From NCBI GenBank assembly GCA_020853525.1, contig JADYYS010000055.1, positions 1-64,000 on the forward strand: a DNA stretch of 64,000 bases, given 5' to 3'. The position numbers and the translations under genes were made by a program. Positions 31,936-41,669 of this stretch are shown in pieces; position 1 is the first letter of the stretch, and each line of letters starts with the position of its first letter. Under the pieces are notes generated by a model. The model saw only the letters and a program-made list of their open reading frames with translations, did not search any database and was not told where the DNA came from. This stretch comes from Ardenticatenales bacterium. GTDB taxonomy: Bacteria; Chloroflexota; Anaerolineae; Epilineales; Epilineaceae.

Positions 31936-33128
31936 CCGTCAGCGAGCTCTGCCTGCGCGTGAAGTCCGTGCTCCGCGCCGAGCCGGGCCTGCAGGACATC
32001 TGGGTCGAGGGCGAGGTCTCGAACGCCCGGCCGGCAGCCAGCGGGCATTGGTATTGGACGATCAAGGACGCCGCCGGCAGCTTCAAGTGCGTCATGTGGA
32101 AGGCGGTCGCCCTGGGCCAGATGACGCTGCCGGCCGACGGAATGGCCTTTCGATTCCACGGCAAGGTGACGTTGTACGAGCGCGGCGGCGACATCCAGCT
32201 CGACGTCGACTTCGTCGAGCCCGCGGGCCAGGGCGACCTCTGGCAGGCCTTCGAGCGCCTCCGCCGCCAGCTCGAGGCCGAGGGCCTGTTCGACGAAGCA
32301 CGCAAGCGCCCCATCCCGCCCTATCCGATGCGGATCGGCGTCGTCACCAGCCCCCAAGCAGCCGCGCTGCGCGATGTAGCCCAGACGATCCAGCGCCGCT
32401 GGCCGTGCGCTACCGTCCTCGTCGCGCCGACGCGCGTGCAGGGCGCCGAGGCGCCGGCCGAGATCGTCGCCGCCCTGTCGGCGATCGCCCGGGCAGCGGT
32501 GGACGTCGTCCTCGTCGTGCGCGGCGGCGGCAGCATCGAGGACCTCTGGGCGTTCAACGACGAGGCCGTCGCCCGAGCGATCGCCGCCTGTCCGGTGCCG
32601 ACGGTGTCCGGCGTCGGCCACGAGACCGACTTCACGATCGCCGACTTCGTCGCCGACCTGCGCATGCCGACCCCGACCGCCGCCGCCGAGCGCGTCACGC
32701 CCGACGCGGCCGACCTCCGCCAGGCCGTCGACGATCTGACGGAGCGCCTCGCCCGCCAGCTGCGGTGGCGGCAGGACGCGGCCGGCAGCGGCCTGGCATC
32801 CCTGACCCACCGACTCGCGCTGGTCTCGCCCGCGCGCACCGTCGCCGATCGCCATGCCCGCGTCGACGCGAACCGCGCCCGCCTGAAGCGCGCCCTCGCC
32901 GGCCGCCTCACCGTTGCCAACGCCCACCTCGACGGCCACCGCCAGCGGCTCGAGGCGCTGAGCCCGACCGCCATCCTACGCCGCGGCTTCGCCCACGTCA
33001 CGCGCTTCTCGGACGGCCGAACCGTCCGGCGCCCGTCCGATGTCAAGGGCGGCGACGGTTTGCGAATCCGCCTCGCCGACGGCGACGTGCGCGCCGTCGT
33101 CCAGGGTCAGACCCGCCTGTTCGAGTAG
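31923..33128 (+). CDS. xseA: exodeoxyribonuclease VII large subunit
   Basis: 401 residues, slightly shorter than E. coli XseA (456). N-terminal OB fold: VSELCLRVKSVLRAEPGLQDIWVEGEVSN region with SGHWYWTIKDAAGSFKCVMW; catalytic core with RIGVVTSPQAAALRDV, VLVVRGGGSIEDLWAFNDE and the metal-site region GVGHETDFTIADFVADLRMPTPTAAAE. A coiled coil follows from residue 270, then the C-terminal beta strand. GTG 31923 has GGAGG upstream. Works with XseB to degrade single-stranded DNA. Confidence 0.95.
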
Positions 33129-33213
33129 TCGCTCAGCACTTCGATCCGCTCGTGCCGTCGGGTGCCCGCGCCGCAATCGTGTCCGCCCCAGATCCGCTCC
33201 AAGGAGACCGTCG

Positions 33214-33504
33214 ATGGACCGCCGATTCAACCCCACGCTCGTCGCCCGCCACCCCGACGCGGCGGCCGCCCTCGAATCGGCGACTGAAGACGTGGCCGTG
33301 CTCGGCTTCGAAGACGCGTTCGCCCGGCTCGAGACCACCGTCCAACAGCTCGAGAACGGCGATCTACCGCTCGAACAGGCCGTCGCCGCATACGAGCGCG
33401 GCTTGGCGCTCGCCCAGCGGTGCGCGTTGTTGCTCGAGCAGGTCGAGTTGAAGATCCGCCAGGTGGACGCCTCGGGGAACGATGTCGGGGCCGTGCCCCT
33501 GTAG
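33214..33504 (+). CDS. xseB: exodeoxyribonuclease VII small subunit
   Basis: 96 residues, normal size. Core FEDAFARLETTVQQLENGD, LPLEQAVAAYERGLALAQRC and LEQVELKIRQV match XseB. There is a 25-residue N-terminal extension. AAGGAG precedes ATG 33214. Its TAG stop lies in the loop of a dispersed palindrome (33493-33510). The last 141 bp are antisense to the 3' end of the FG-GAP gene. Confidence 0.92.
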   Translation: MDRRFNPTLVARHPDAAAALESATEDVAVLGFEDAFARLETTVQQLENGDLPLEQAVAAYERGLALAQRCALLLEQVELKIRQVDASGNDVGAVPL

Positions 33505-35958
33505 GGGCACCCCCGGCCCATACCGCCCCAGGAAGTGCACCCGCGCCGAATACGGCAGGTACGCGGGACGCAACGGACGCGGCGTGCGCGTCGGTGTCGA
33601 CGTCGGGCCGACGGGCGTCGCGGTTGCCGGCTCAGGTGTCGGCGTCGGGCCGGTGGGAGATGCGGTCGGCGTCGGGCCGGTGGGCGACGCCGTCGGCGTG
33701 GCGCTGGCACGCGGGGTCGGGCTGGCGGGGGGCACACCGGGCAGCGTTGCGCTCCAGCCCCAGGCCATGACGAGCGCGTTCGCAAACGGCACGCCGTCGA
33801 TCGTCTGGTTCGGGTTCGCGACGGCCAGATCCGCCACGCCATCGCCGTTGAAGTCGCCGGCCGCCACGGCGCTGCCGAAGCCCAGGCCGTTGGCCAAGGC
33901 GGCCCGCAGCGGCCAGGCGTCGGGCGCCACGCCGGCCGCGGCCCGCGGCTCGATGCCGTGCGCCGAGTTCCAGACGGTTGTGACGATTCCGACGCCCGGC
34001 AACCGCCGCCGTTCCTCACCGGGCGCGCCGACGATCAGATCGGGCAGCGCATCGCCGTCGATGTCGCCGAACGCCAGCGATGCGCCGAAGCGGTCGCGCG
34101 CCTGCGCCTCATCGGGCAGTAGTCCGCTGTCCTGGTTCACGGCAACCGTCCGCGCCGGGTCACGCCCCGCTGCGCCGCCGAAAAGGAGCGTCACGTCGCC
34201 CGCCTCACGTGCCTCGGCCACCGTGGCGTTCGGGTCGGGGACGATGAGATCGCCGAAGCCGTCGCGGTCGAGATCCGTTGCGTGGAGGCGCGCGCCCCAG
34301 TTGTCCGCCCGCAGCGCCTCGTCGGGGACATCCGCATCGCCGCGGTCGATCGTGGAGACGGCCATCTCGTCGAACGTCAGCGCCCCGGTCATGTCCTCGC
34401 CCATGCTCTTGAAGACGATCAGCTGGCCGGCGCCGCGCGCCCCGTCCACCTCGGCCTCCGGCACGCCGACGACGATGTCCGCCAAGCCGTCGCCATCGAG
34501 GTCCGACAGCGCGACCGAGGCGCCGAAGCCCTCGCGGGTCGTCGGGTCGCCCGGGACCTCGTCGAGTGAGCGGTCGAGCGTGAGCGCGCCGCCGATCGTC
34601 GGTCCGGCATCGAGGCGTCCGGCGAGGACGTACACCCGACCGGCGCCCGGCCGGCCGTTCACGTTGGCGCCCGGCGCGCCGGCGATGAGGTCGTCGATGC
34701 CGTCGCCGTTCACGTCGCCGACGGCGAGCACGGCGCCCAACTGCGCGCCGGCGCCAACCGCCGGGCCGAACGGCAGCGGCTGGCTGCGCATCCCGTTCAC
34801 CGAGCCGTCCCACAGCCAAAGGCCGCCGGCATCGTTGCCGAGCCGGTCGCTGCGCGGGTAGCCGATGACGAGGTCGTCGTTGTCATCGCCGTTGAAGTCC
34901 CCCACCGCAACCACCGCACCCCACTGGCCGTCCGGCTCGGACATCGTGGCCGTGGAGAGACGCCGCGGGAAGTCGCTGCCGCCGAGCGCCACGCCGAGCC
35001 AGCCGGCCGCCGCCGCCCGCTGGCTGTCCTGCGGCGCGCCGATGATGAGGTCCATGACGCCGTCGCCGTTCACATCGCCGCCGGCCAGCAGCTGGCCGAA
35101 GCCCGCCTGCGACGTGTTCGGTCGGCCGAAATCGCGGCCGTCGAGGGTTCGGAACGTCAGGCCGGCAGCCCAGACACTCGGCCCGACACGCGTCACCGCC
35201 ACGGCGTCGGCGCCGTACAACAGCGCGTCGACGAGCGCCACCTCGTCCGCCGGATCGTGCACCGCCACTTGCAGGCCGGCAGCCTTGGCGGCCACGATGT
35301 CGGCATTCGACACGAGGTCGCCCGGCATGGCCACCCCGTCCGCACCTACCGAGCGCGCCTGCGCCCAGTCGGCACCGCGATCGATGCGCAGCCAGCCGTG
35401 TGTGCCGGACCGCGCCGCCTTCACCGCCGCCAGCGAGGCCGAGCGATCGCTCACGACGGTCACGTCGATCGATGCCGCGCCCGCCAGCGCCGCGACCACC
35501 GCCGCATCGCCGTCGGCCCCGGCGTAGGCCAGATCCACGATCAGCCGGGCGCCGCCGAGGGCGCCGATGACCTCGGCGAGTCGCGGGACACGTTCTCCGC
35601 TGAATCGGGCATCGAACTTCGTGCCGGCGTCGCACGCCGTGACCAGCGCGGCGGTCTGCGCCGCGACCTCACCCTGGCAGCCCGTCGTGCGATCGAGCGT
35701 CGCATCGCGCAGCAGCACCGCCACGCCGTCGCTCGTCACCCGGGCATCGACCCACACCGCGCCGGCTCCCTCGGCCGCTGCCTGTCGAACGGCCGCCAGC
35801 GTGTTCTCGGGCGCCACGGCGCTCGCCCCCCGCAGCCCCGCGATCCGCGCCGCGACCGGCGGACGGGCGCGCTGGCCGGAAGCGATGTCGGCACGACGCA
35901 CGCGCGGCATCATCGCCAACGTCGCGATGACGATGATCGTGATCGCTCCGCCCCCCAT
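33364..35958 (-). CDS. surface protein: degenerate GDPD domain plus seven FG-GAP repeats
   Basis: 864 residues. A signal anchor (ITIIVIATLAMMP) is followed by a glycerophosphodiester phosphodiesterase-like TIM barrel (residues 35-265) with GLRGASAVAPENTLAAVRQA and RDATLDRTT, where the usual catalytic HRG and HD are LRG and RD. Residues 270-760 hold seven FG-GAP units (for example GDVNGDGVMDLIIG, GDFNGDDNDDLVIG, SDLDGDGLADIVVG), a calcium-loaded beta propeller. A Thr-Pro linker and the motif AYLPYSA follow. The ATG overlaps the pyrK stop (TAATG). The final 47 codons run antisense into xseB, so the true protein end may be functionally irrelevant beyond residue 816. Confidence 0.82.
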   Translation of the reverse strand: MGGGAITIIVIATLAMMPRVRRADIASGQRARPPVAARIAGLRGASAVAPENTLAAVRQAAAEGAGAVWVDARVTSDGVAVLLRDATLDRTTGCQGEVAAQTAALVTACDAGTKFDARFSGERVPRLAEVIGALGGARLIVDLAYAGADGDAAVVAALAGAASIDVTVVSDRSASLAAVKAARSGTHGWLRIDRGADWAQARSVGADGVAMPGDLVSNADIVAAKAAGLQVAVHDPADEVALVDALLYGADAVAVTRVGPSVWAAGLTFRTLDGRDFGRPNTSQAGFGQLLAGGDVNGDGVMDLIIGAPQDSQRAAAAGWLGVALGGSDFPRRLSTATMSEPDGQWGAVVAVGDFNGDDNDDLVIGYPRSDRLGNDAGGLWLWDGSVNGMRSQPLPFGPAVGAGAQLGAVLAVGDVNGDGIDDLIAGAPGANVNGRPGAGRVYVLAGRLDAGPTIGGALTLDRSLDEVPGDPTTREGFGASVALSDLDGDGLADIVVGVPEAEVDGARGAGQLIVFKSMGEDMTGALTFDEMAVSTIDRGDADVPDEALRADNWGARLHATDLDRDGFGDLIVPDPNATVAEAREAGDVTLLFGGAAGRDPARTVAVNQDSGLLPDEAQARDRFGASLAFGDIDGDALPDLIVGAPGEERRRLPGVGIVTTVWNSAHGIEPRAAAGVAPDAWPLRAALANGLGFGSAVAAGDFNGDGVADLAVANPNQTIDGVPFANALVMAWGWSATLPGVPPASPTPRASATPTASPTGPTPTASPTGPTPTPEPATATPVGPTSTPTRTPRPLRPAYLPYSARVHFLGRYGPGVPLQGHGPDIVPRGVHLADLQLDLLEQQRAPLGERQAALVCGDGLFER
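33493..33510. repeat. GTAGGGGC-family palindrome holding the xseB stop codon
   Basis: GTGCCCCTGTAGGGGCAC is an 8-bp stem with a GT loop; the xseB stop TAG is 33502-33504. It may act as a terminator for xseB and lies under the convergent FG-GAP gene, where it is read through in another frame. Confidence 0.8.
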
Positions 35959-36677
35959 TACCCGCCGCACAGCACCGGTCCATCCGCACACAGCAACATC
36001 CCATCGTGCTCGCAGCTGCCGCAGATCCCGATCCCGCAGCGCATGTAGGCCTCCCATGACAGCTCAAACGGCACGCCCGCGCGGCCGGCCTGGTCCCGCA
36101 GCGCGGCCAGCATGCCGTGCGGCCCGCACGCGTAGAGTGTGGCAGGCCGATCGTCCGCCAGCCAGCGGCCGACGACGTCCGTCACGCGCCCGCGCTCGCC
36201 CGCGCTGCCGTCCTCCGTCGTGACCGCGACCGTCGCCCCCGCGGCCCGCGTCGCGTCGACGAGCAACAGCTCGCCGGCCGTCCGCGCGCCGATGACGGTG
36301 CGCACGCGGTGGCCCATCGCCAGCCCTTGACGGGCGAGCAACAGGAGCGGCGCAACCCCGTAGCCGCCGCCGACGAGGAGGTGGTCATCGCCCCGCAACG
36401 CGAACGGCGTGCCGAACGGACCGCGCAGCCATACCGAATCGCCGACGGACAGCCGGTGCAACGCCCGCGTGAACGGGCCGACGGCGGCGATGGCGAACGA
36501 CACCGGGTCGGTGTCCAGCAGGCTGAACGGCTTTTCGTCCAGTCCGGGCAGCCAGAGCATCGCGAACTGGCCGGGCGCGGCGTCGATCGAGGCGTCGAAA
36601 ACGAACGTGCGCGTGCGGGCGTTCTCGTCGCGGACGGCGGCCAGGCGCAGCGGGCGGGGCAGCACGGCGTCGTTCAT
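35958..36677 (-). CDS. pyrK: dihydroorotate dehydrogenase B, electron-transfer subunit
   Basis: 239 residues. A FAD-binding beta barrel (MLWLPGLDEKPFSLLD), NAD-binding domain (LLVGGGYGVAPLLLLARQ, ACGPHGMLAAL) and a C-terminal 2Fe-2S cluster motif CGIGICGSC ... C typical of PyrK. It moves electrons from PyrD to NAD+. ATG 36677 overlaps the pyrD stop (ATGA). Confidence 0.94.
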   Translation of the reverse strand: MNDAVLPRPLRLAAVRDENARTRTFVFDASIDAAPGQFAMLWLPGLDEKPFSLLDTDPVSFAIAAVGPFTRALHRLSVGDSVWLRGPFGTPFALRGDDHLLVGGGYGVAPLLLLARQGLAMGHRVRTVIGARTAGELLLVDATRAAGATVAVTTEDGSAGERGRVTDVVGRWLADDRPATLYACGPHGMLAALRDQAGRAGVPFELSWEAYMRCGIGICGSCEHDGMLLCADGPVLCGG

Positions 36678-37723
36678 CGGAGGACCGGTTGCGGGTTCGC
36701 GACGAGCGCGTGGTCCGCTTGGGGCACCGGCGCCGGCGTCGCCGCCTCCGGCCACGACGGGGCGCGCTGCGTCCGGCCGCGGACGTCGGCGAGCGTCAGG
36801 TTGCGCTCGGCGAGCCAGCGGACCAGGTCGCGCGCGACAAGGCCGAACACGTCGGGCCCGGCGCCGTACACGGCCGAGCCGATGCCGACCGCGGCGGCTC
36901 CCGCCGAGAGCATCTCGACGACATCGACGGCCGAGCGGACGCCGCCGGTGCCGATGATCGGGACGCGGACGGCGCGGGCGATCAGATCGACGGCGTACAG
37001 CGCGACGGGCTTGAGGGCGGCACCAGAAATGCCGCCGGTCCGGTTCGCCAGGACCGGCCGGCCGCTCTCGGCATCGACGAGGAGCCCCGGCATCGTGTTG
37101 ATCGCACAGATCGCGTCCGCACCGGCGTCCACGACGGCTTGCGCGATGCGGGCGAGGTCGGCGACGTTCGGGGCGAGCTTGACGATGATCGGCATGTCGA
37201 CGGCGGCGCGAACCGCCGCCGTCACGGCTGATGCGGAGGCGCACGAAGCCGCAAACGGCTCGCCGAACTCGCTGGCGACGTTCGGGCAGCTGATGTTCAC
37301 CTCGAGGAGGTCGGGCTCGGCAGCGGCGATCGTCGCCGCCACGCGGGCGAAGCCGTCGACGTCGTCGGCGAAGATGCTGGCGATGAGCGGCACACCGAGC
37401 GGGGCGAGCAGCGCCTTCGTGGCGACAAGCAGCGCGACCTCGTCGACGGCGCCCGGGTTGGCGAGGCCGATCGCGTTGAGCAGGCCGTTGTCCCACGCGA
37501 CGCAGCTCGGGTTCACGTGCCCGCCGCGCGGCGCGGGGCCGCAGCTCTTGGCCGTGATCGCGCCCGCGCCGGCGATCGCGACGCGGTGCATGAGCGAGGC
37601 GTGGGTGCCGAGGATGCCGGAGGCCAGGACGAGCGGGTTGGGCAGACGGACGCCGCACAGGTCGACGGTCAGGTCGACGGTCAGGTCATCGTTTCGGTCG
37701 GCGTCCCGCGCTTCATGGGTCAT
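36674..37723 (-). CDS. pyrD: dihydroorotate dehydrogenase B, catalytic subunit (class 1B)
   Basis: About 349 residues. FMN-binding barrel with LVLASGILGTHASLM, catalytic Cys in VNISCPNV, KLAPNV, INTMPG and the phosphate-binding GTGGVRSAVDVVEML. The Cys base and the adjacent pyrK identify class 1B. The start is one of three close in-frame ATGs; the third (37723) lies 7 nt from a TACAAT -10 box (37736-37731), implying a leaderless mRNA. An 18-bp near-duplicate encodes LTVDLTVDL at the N terminus. The C terminus carries an extra 30 residues. Confidence 0.93.
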   Translation of the reverse strand: MTHEARDADRNDDLTVDLTVDLCGVRLPNPLVLASGILGTHASLMHRVAIAGAGAITAKSCGPAPRGGHVNPSCVAWDNGLLNAIGLANPGAVDEVALLVATKALLAPLGVPLIASIFADDVDGFARVAATIAAAEPDLLEVNISCPNVASEFGEPFAASCASASAVTAAVRAAVDMPIIVKLAPNVADLARIAQAVVDAGADAICAINTMPGLLVDAESGRPVLANRTGGISGAALKPVALYAVDLIARAVRVPIIGTGGVRSAVDVVEMLSAGAAAVGIGSAVYGAGPDVFGLVARDLVRWLAERNLTLADVRGRTQRAPSWPEAATPAPVPQADHALVANPQPVLR

Positions 37724-37822
37724 CTCCGCCATTGTACCGAAACGCATCGGGCCGCGGCGAGGTCCGTCACGCCCGCGGGTCGGATTCGTGGCGCTGCCGC
37801 GGTCGGACGGTCGACGGCACCC

Positions 37823-40800
37823 TTATTGGCGCCCATCGGCGGACGCGAGCCCGCGCAGGCGGCTGGTCTCGGCCATCACGTCCCACACGGCCAACATGGC
37901 CTCGGTCGACAGTCGATCGCCGTCGGGTGCGTTGGCCGCGTATTGGACGACGCCGCGCAGATTGTCGACGATCGCTTCGGCGGCAGCCGCGACGGCCGCG
38001 GGATCGACGTCCGACGCGGCCGTTTCCGACCTCGGGCCGGATATCAGCGCAGCCAGCCGCGCGTCCGCTGCGAGAAGGCGCGTGGCGGCCAGCGTCGCGG
38101 CGCCGGAGCGGCCGTTGTCGATCAGCACGGTGTCCAATGCCGCGCGCACCGCTGCCCGGACGGCCTCGAGGCGGGCCGTGACGACGACCGCTCTGTCCGA
38201 GGGTGCGTCGCTCGCCTGCCGAGGGGTCGGCTCCGCGCCGGCAGCAGCGGTGTGGGCGGTGGCCGTTTCGATGTCCACCGCAAGCGTATCCACCGCCGGC
38301 CTGCCGATGGGCGCCACCATGCCGGCCGCGATGTGCCCCTCCACATGACACGCCGCCTCGAGCGCGGGCGCGTCGATCGGGATCGTCGCCGTCCGACGGA
38401 CCTCGGCGCCCGGTGGCAGATCGACGGCCGCAACGTACAGCACGTCGTCAGGGTGATCAGTCGCGACCGAACCGTCCTCGCTCGTGTGCCCGTGCGGGCC
38501 GTCCGCCAGCAGGGCGGCCGATGCGCCGCCCGGGAGCAGGTGGAGATCGTGGGCGATGGCGCCCTCGTTGCGAATGACGAACCGGTAGCGACGGCCGGGC
38601 ACGAGCACGGGCGGGTCGAGGGTGATGCTGAACTCGCGCAGCGTGACCTGCACCGTGGACGTCGGCGGGGCGAGCGACACGTGGGCGGCGGCGAGCTCGG
38701 GCTCCGGTTGCGCCAGGGCGGGGCGATCCACCCCCGCGCCACTGTTGGCGAACGCCGACACGGCCAGCAGGCCGCCGATGACCACGGCGACCGCGCCGAT
38801 CAGCGCCGCCAGCGGCCAGCCGCCGGCACGCGCGGCCCACGAACGTTGCGGCGGTGAGCCCGTCGACTGCCGGTCGGTCGGGCGGCGAACCGCGCTGCCG
38901 TGCTGCGGATCGAAGCGCCGCAGCCGCAGCGCGTTCGAGACGACGGTGACGGAGCTGAGCGCCATCGCGGCGCCGGCCATCTTGGGGTCGAGCAGCAACT
39001 TCCAGAGCGGGTAGAGGATCCCCATCGCCACCGGGATGAGGGCGATGTTGTAGGCGAACGCCCAGAAGAGGTTCTGCTTGATGTTCCGCATCGTGGCGCG
39101 CGAGAGGCGCATCGCGGTGACGATCCCCTCGAGATCGCCGCGCATCAGCGTGATGTCGGCCGAGTCCATCGCCACGTCCGTGCCCGTCCCGATCGCAAGG
39201 CCGACATCGGCCTGCGCGAGCGCCGGGGCGTCGTTGATCCCGTCGCCCACCATGCCGACGCGCCGGCCGAGGGCCTGCAGCTCCTTCACCTTGGCCGACT
39301 TGCCCTCGGGCAGCACCTCGGCCAGGACGTGCTCGATGCCGACCTGGCGGGCGATCGCGTCCGCGGTCCGGCGGTTGTCGCCGGTGATCATCCAGACGTC
39401 GAGGCCGAGGCGGCGGAGGCCGGCCACCGCTTCGACCGCGCCCGGCTTGAGCGTGTCGGCGACGGCGACGAGGCCGATCGCGCGGCCGTCGGCGGCCACG
39501 AACATCGGCGTCTTGCCGTCGGTGGCCATGCGCTCGGCCGCCGCGTCCAGCGAACCGAGCGCGACGGCGCGGTCGGCCATGAGCTTCGCGTTGCCCAGCA
39601 GCACGCGCACGCCGTCGATCGTGGCCTCGATGCCGTGGCCCGGGATCGCCCCGAACGCCGTCGCCTCGCCGAGCGCCACGCCCTGTGCCTTGGCGTGCTC
39701 GACGATCGACTCGCCCAGCGGGTGCTCGCTGCCGCGCTCGGCGGACGCGGCCAGGCGCAGGACGCGGCCCGCGTCGCCGTCGAGCGCCACGACGTCCGTT
39801 ACGCGCGGCCGGCCGGCCGTCAGCGTCCCGGTCTTGTCCAGGATGATCGTGTCCAGCTTGTGCGCCGTCTCGAGCGCCTCGGCGGATCGGATCAGGATGC
39901 CGTTCTCGGCGCCCTTGCCCGTGCCGACCATGATCGCCGTCGGCGTGGCCAGGCCCATGGCGCACGGGCAGGCGATGATCAGGACGGTGACGAACGCCTT
40001 CAGCGCGTAGCTGAACGCCGGCGCGGGGCCGACGGCCAGCCAGACCGCGCCCGTGACGAGGGCGAGCACGATGACGGCCGGGACGAAGTAGGCGCTGACG
40101 ACATCGGCCAATCGCTGGATCGGCGCCCGCGAGCCTTGCGCCTCCTGGATCAGGCGGACGATCTGCGCCAGCGCCGTGTCGCTCCCGACGCGCGTCGCCT
40201 CGAACCGGAACGCGCCGGTCTTGTTCACGGTGGCGCCGATCACCTCGTCGCCCGCGCCCTTCTCGACCGGCATCGGCTCGCCGGTGAGCATCGACTCGTC
40301 GACCGCCGAGCGGCCGTCCAGCACCCGCCCGTCGACCGGGATCCGCTCGCCCGGCCGCACGAGCACGACGTCGCCGAGGCGCACGGCCGTGATCGGTACG
40401 TCGCGCTCGACGCCGCCTTCGACGATCCGCGCGGTCTTGGGCTGGAGGCCGATGAGCCGGCGGATCGCCTCGCTCGTCCGTCCCTTGGCCCGAGCCTCGA
40501 GGTACTTGCCGAGGAGGATCAGGCCGATGACCATCGTCGAGGTGTCGAAATAGAGTTCCGGCATGTCATGACCGGCCGCGGCGGGCAGGATGCCGGTGCC
40601 GAACGCGTGATCCAGGATGGCGGCCACGCTGTAGGCGTAGGCAGCCGTCGTCCCGAGCGCGACGAGCGTGTTCATGTTGGCGGTGCGGTTGCGCGCCGCG
40701 CCGAACGCGCTCTTGTAGAACCCCCAGCCGGCCCAGAACTGGATCGGCGTCGCCAGCGCCAGCTGCAGCCACGGGTCGGCCAGCCAGGCCGGCAGCCACG

Positions 40801-41335
40801 TGGCGCCGAGCATCTCGCGCGCCATGCCGAGCATGATCAACGCGCCGACACCCAGCGCGGCGGTCATCCGGCGCAGAACCTTCAGCCGCTCCCGCCGCTG
40901 CCGCGCTTCCTCGGGCGTGGCGGTGGACGCGACGTCGGCAGCGTCTGCGACGACGGCGGCGTGGACGACGGTGGCCGGGGCGGCGCGGTGGGCCGCAGCA
41001 TCGACGTCGCGGGGGCCACCGAGACCGCTCGCACCGGCCGCCGGCGACGCCGTCGTGCCCGACGGCGCGATGCCCTCCGGCAGGCGCGAGCCGTAGCCGA
41101 CGCGTTCGACGGCCTTCACGAGCGCGTCGGGCGTCACCTCCGCGGACGCGTAGGTCACGCGCGCCGTCTCGGTCGCCAGGTTGACCATCGCGCTGTTCAC
41201 GCCCGGCACGCGCGTCAGCGCCTTCTCGACGGTGCGCACGCACGAAGCGCACGTCATGCCCTCGATCGGCAGCGTGATGTCGCCGGTCGGTGCGCCGGAC
41301 TGTGGTTCATCGCCTGAGGCGGCCGGGACGGTCAT
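37823..41335 (-). CDS. copA: CopA-type Cu(I) P1B-ATPase fused to a C-terminal cupredoxin
   Basis: 1170 residues. HMA domain with GMTCASC (C29, C32); eight-helix P1B ATPase with the copper motif C456-P-C458, phosphorylation site DKTGTLT (D500), the EHPLG nucleotide-binding motif, TGDN and [10 protein letters not shown]. After the usual end near residue 815 there is an extra membrane helix (about 838-862, [20 protein letters not shown]) and a cupredoxin-like domain whose H929/H932, C996, H1001 and M1006 form a plausible type 1 copper site (CHVEGH then M). A helical 110-residue tail of unknown role ends the protein. Last gene of the five-gene operon. Confidence 0.93.
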   Translation of the reverse strand: MTVPAASGDEPQSGAPTGDITLPIEGMTCASCVRTVEKALTRVPGVNSAMVNLATETARVTYASAEVTPDALVKAVERVGYGSRLPEGIAPSGTTASPAAGASGLGGPRDVDAAAHRAAPATVVHAAVVADAADVASTATPEEARQRRERLKVLRRMTAALGVGALIMLGMAREMLGATWLPAWLADPWLQLALATPIQFWAGWGFYKSAFGAARNRTANMNTLVALGTTAAYAYSVAAILDHAFGTGILPAAAGHDMPELYFDTSTMVIGLILLGKYLEARAKGRTSEAIRRLIGLQPKTARIVEGGVERDVPITAVRLGDVVLVRPGERIPVDGRVLDGRSAVDESMLTGEPMPVEKGAGDEVIGATVNKTGAFRFEATRVGSDTALAQIVRLIQEAQGSRAPIQRLADVVSAYFVPAVIVLALVTGAVWLAVGPAPAFSYALKAFVTVLIIACPCAMGLATPTAIMVGTGKGAENGILIRSAEALETAHKLDTIILDKTGTLTAGRPRVTDVVALDGDAGRVLRLAASAERGSEHPLGESIVEHAKAQGVALGEATAFGAIPGHGIEATIDGVRVLLGNAKLMADRAVALGSLDAAAERMATDGKTPMFVAADGRAIGLVAVADTLKPGAVEAVAGLRRLGLDVWMITGDNRRTADAIARQVGIEHVLAEVLPEGKSAKVKELQALGRRVGMVGDGINDAPALAQADVGLAIGTGTDVAMDSADITLMRGDLEGIVTAMRLSRATMRNIKQNLFWAFAYNIALIPVAMGILYPLWKLLLDPKMAGAAMALSSVTVVSNALRLRRFDPQHGSAVRRPTDRQSTGSPPQRSWAARAGGWPLAALIGAVAVVIGGLLAVSAFANSGAGVDRPALAQPEPELAAAHVSLAPPTSTVQVTLREFSITLDPPVLVPGRRYRFVIRNEGAIAHDLHLLPGGASAALLADGPHGHTSEDGSVATDHPDDVLYVAAVDLPPGAEVRRTATIPIDAPALEAACHVEGHIAAGMVAPIGRPAVDTLAVDIETATAHTAAAGAEPTPRQASDAPSDRAVVVTARLEAVRAAVRAALDTVLIDNGRSGAATLAATRLLAADARLAALISGPRSETAASDVDPAAVAAAAEAIVDNLRGVVQYAANAPDGDRLSTEAMLAVWDVMAETSRLRGLASADGRQ

Positions 41336-41363
41336 CGGAACCTCGATCTGCGGCGACGGGGCG

Positions 41364-41648
41364 TCAGCCTCGCCGGCGCGGTGTGGCCTGGAAGACGTCG
41401 AGCACCTCGGACAGCACGCGCTCGCGGGCGTCCGGATCCTCGCCGCGGATGGCGGTCACCAGGCAGCTGTTGAGATGGTCCTCGAGGATGAGGTCGGTCA
41501 CGCGGTCGAGCGCGGCCTGCACCGCGCGCACCTGCTGGATGATGTCGATGCAGTACGCGCCCTCGTCGGCCATCCGCGTGATGCCGCGCACGTGGCCCTC
41601 GATGCTCTTGAGGCGGCGTTGGATGGATGCCTTGTTGGCCGGGTTCAT
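41364..41648 (-). CDS. csoR: CsoR copper-sensing repressor
   Basis: 94 residues, all-helical DUF156 fold. The Cu(I) ligands C33, H58 and C62 are present, and R-rich N-terminal helix plus [14 protein letters not shown] match CsoR rather than FrmR/RcnR. It represses copper genes until Cu(I) binding. It sits inside the operon it probably controls; candidate operators are at 44352, 44516 and 47895. Confidence 0.93.
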   Translation of the reverse strand: MNPANKASIQRRLKSIEGHVRGITRMADEGAYCIDIIQQVRAVQAALDRVTDLILEDHLNSCLVTAIRGEDPDARERVLSEVLDVFQATPRRRG

Positions 41649-41669
41649 GCGATCAACCTCCTCGACCGC

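Noticed and set aside
36117-38348. 743-codon plus-strand ORF over pyrD and copA
   Set aside because: Antisense shadow with skewed composition; the minus-strand genes have clear motifs.
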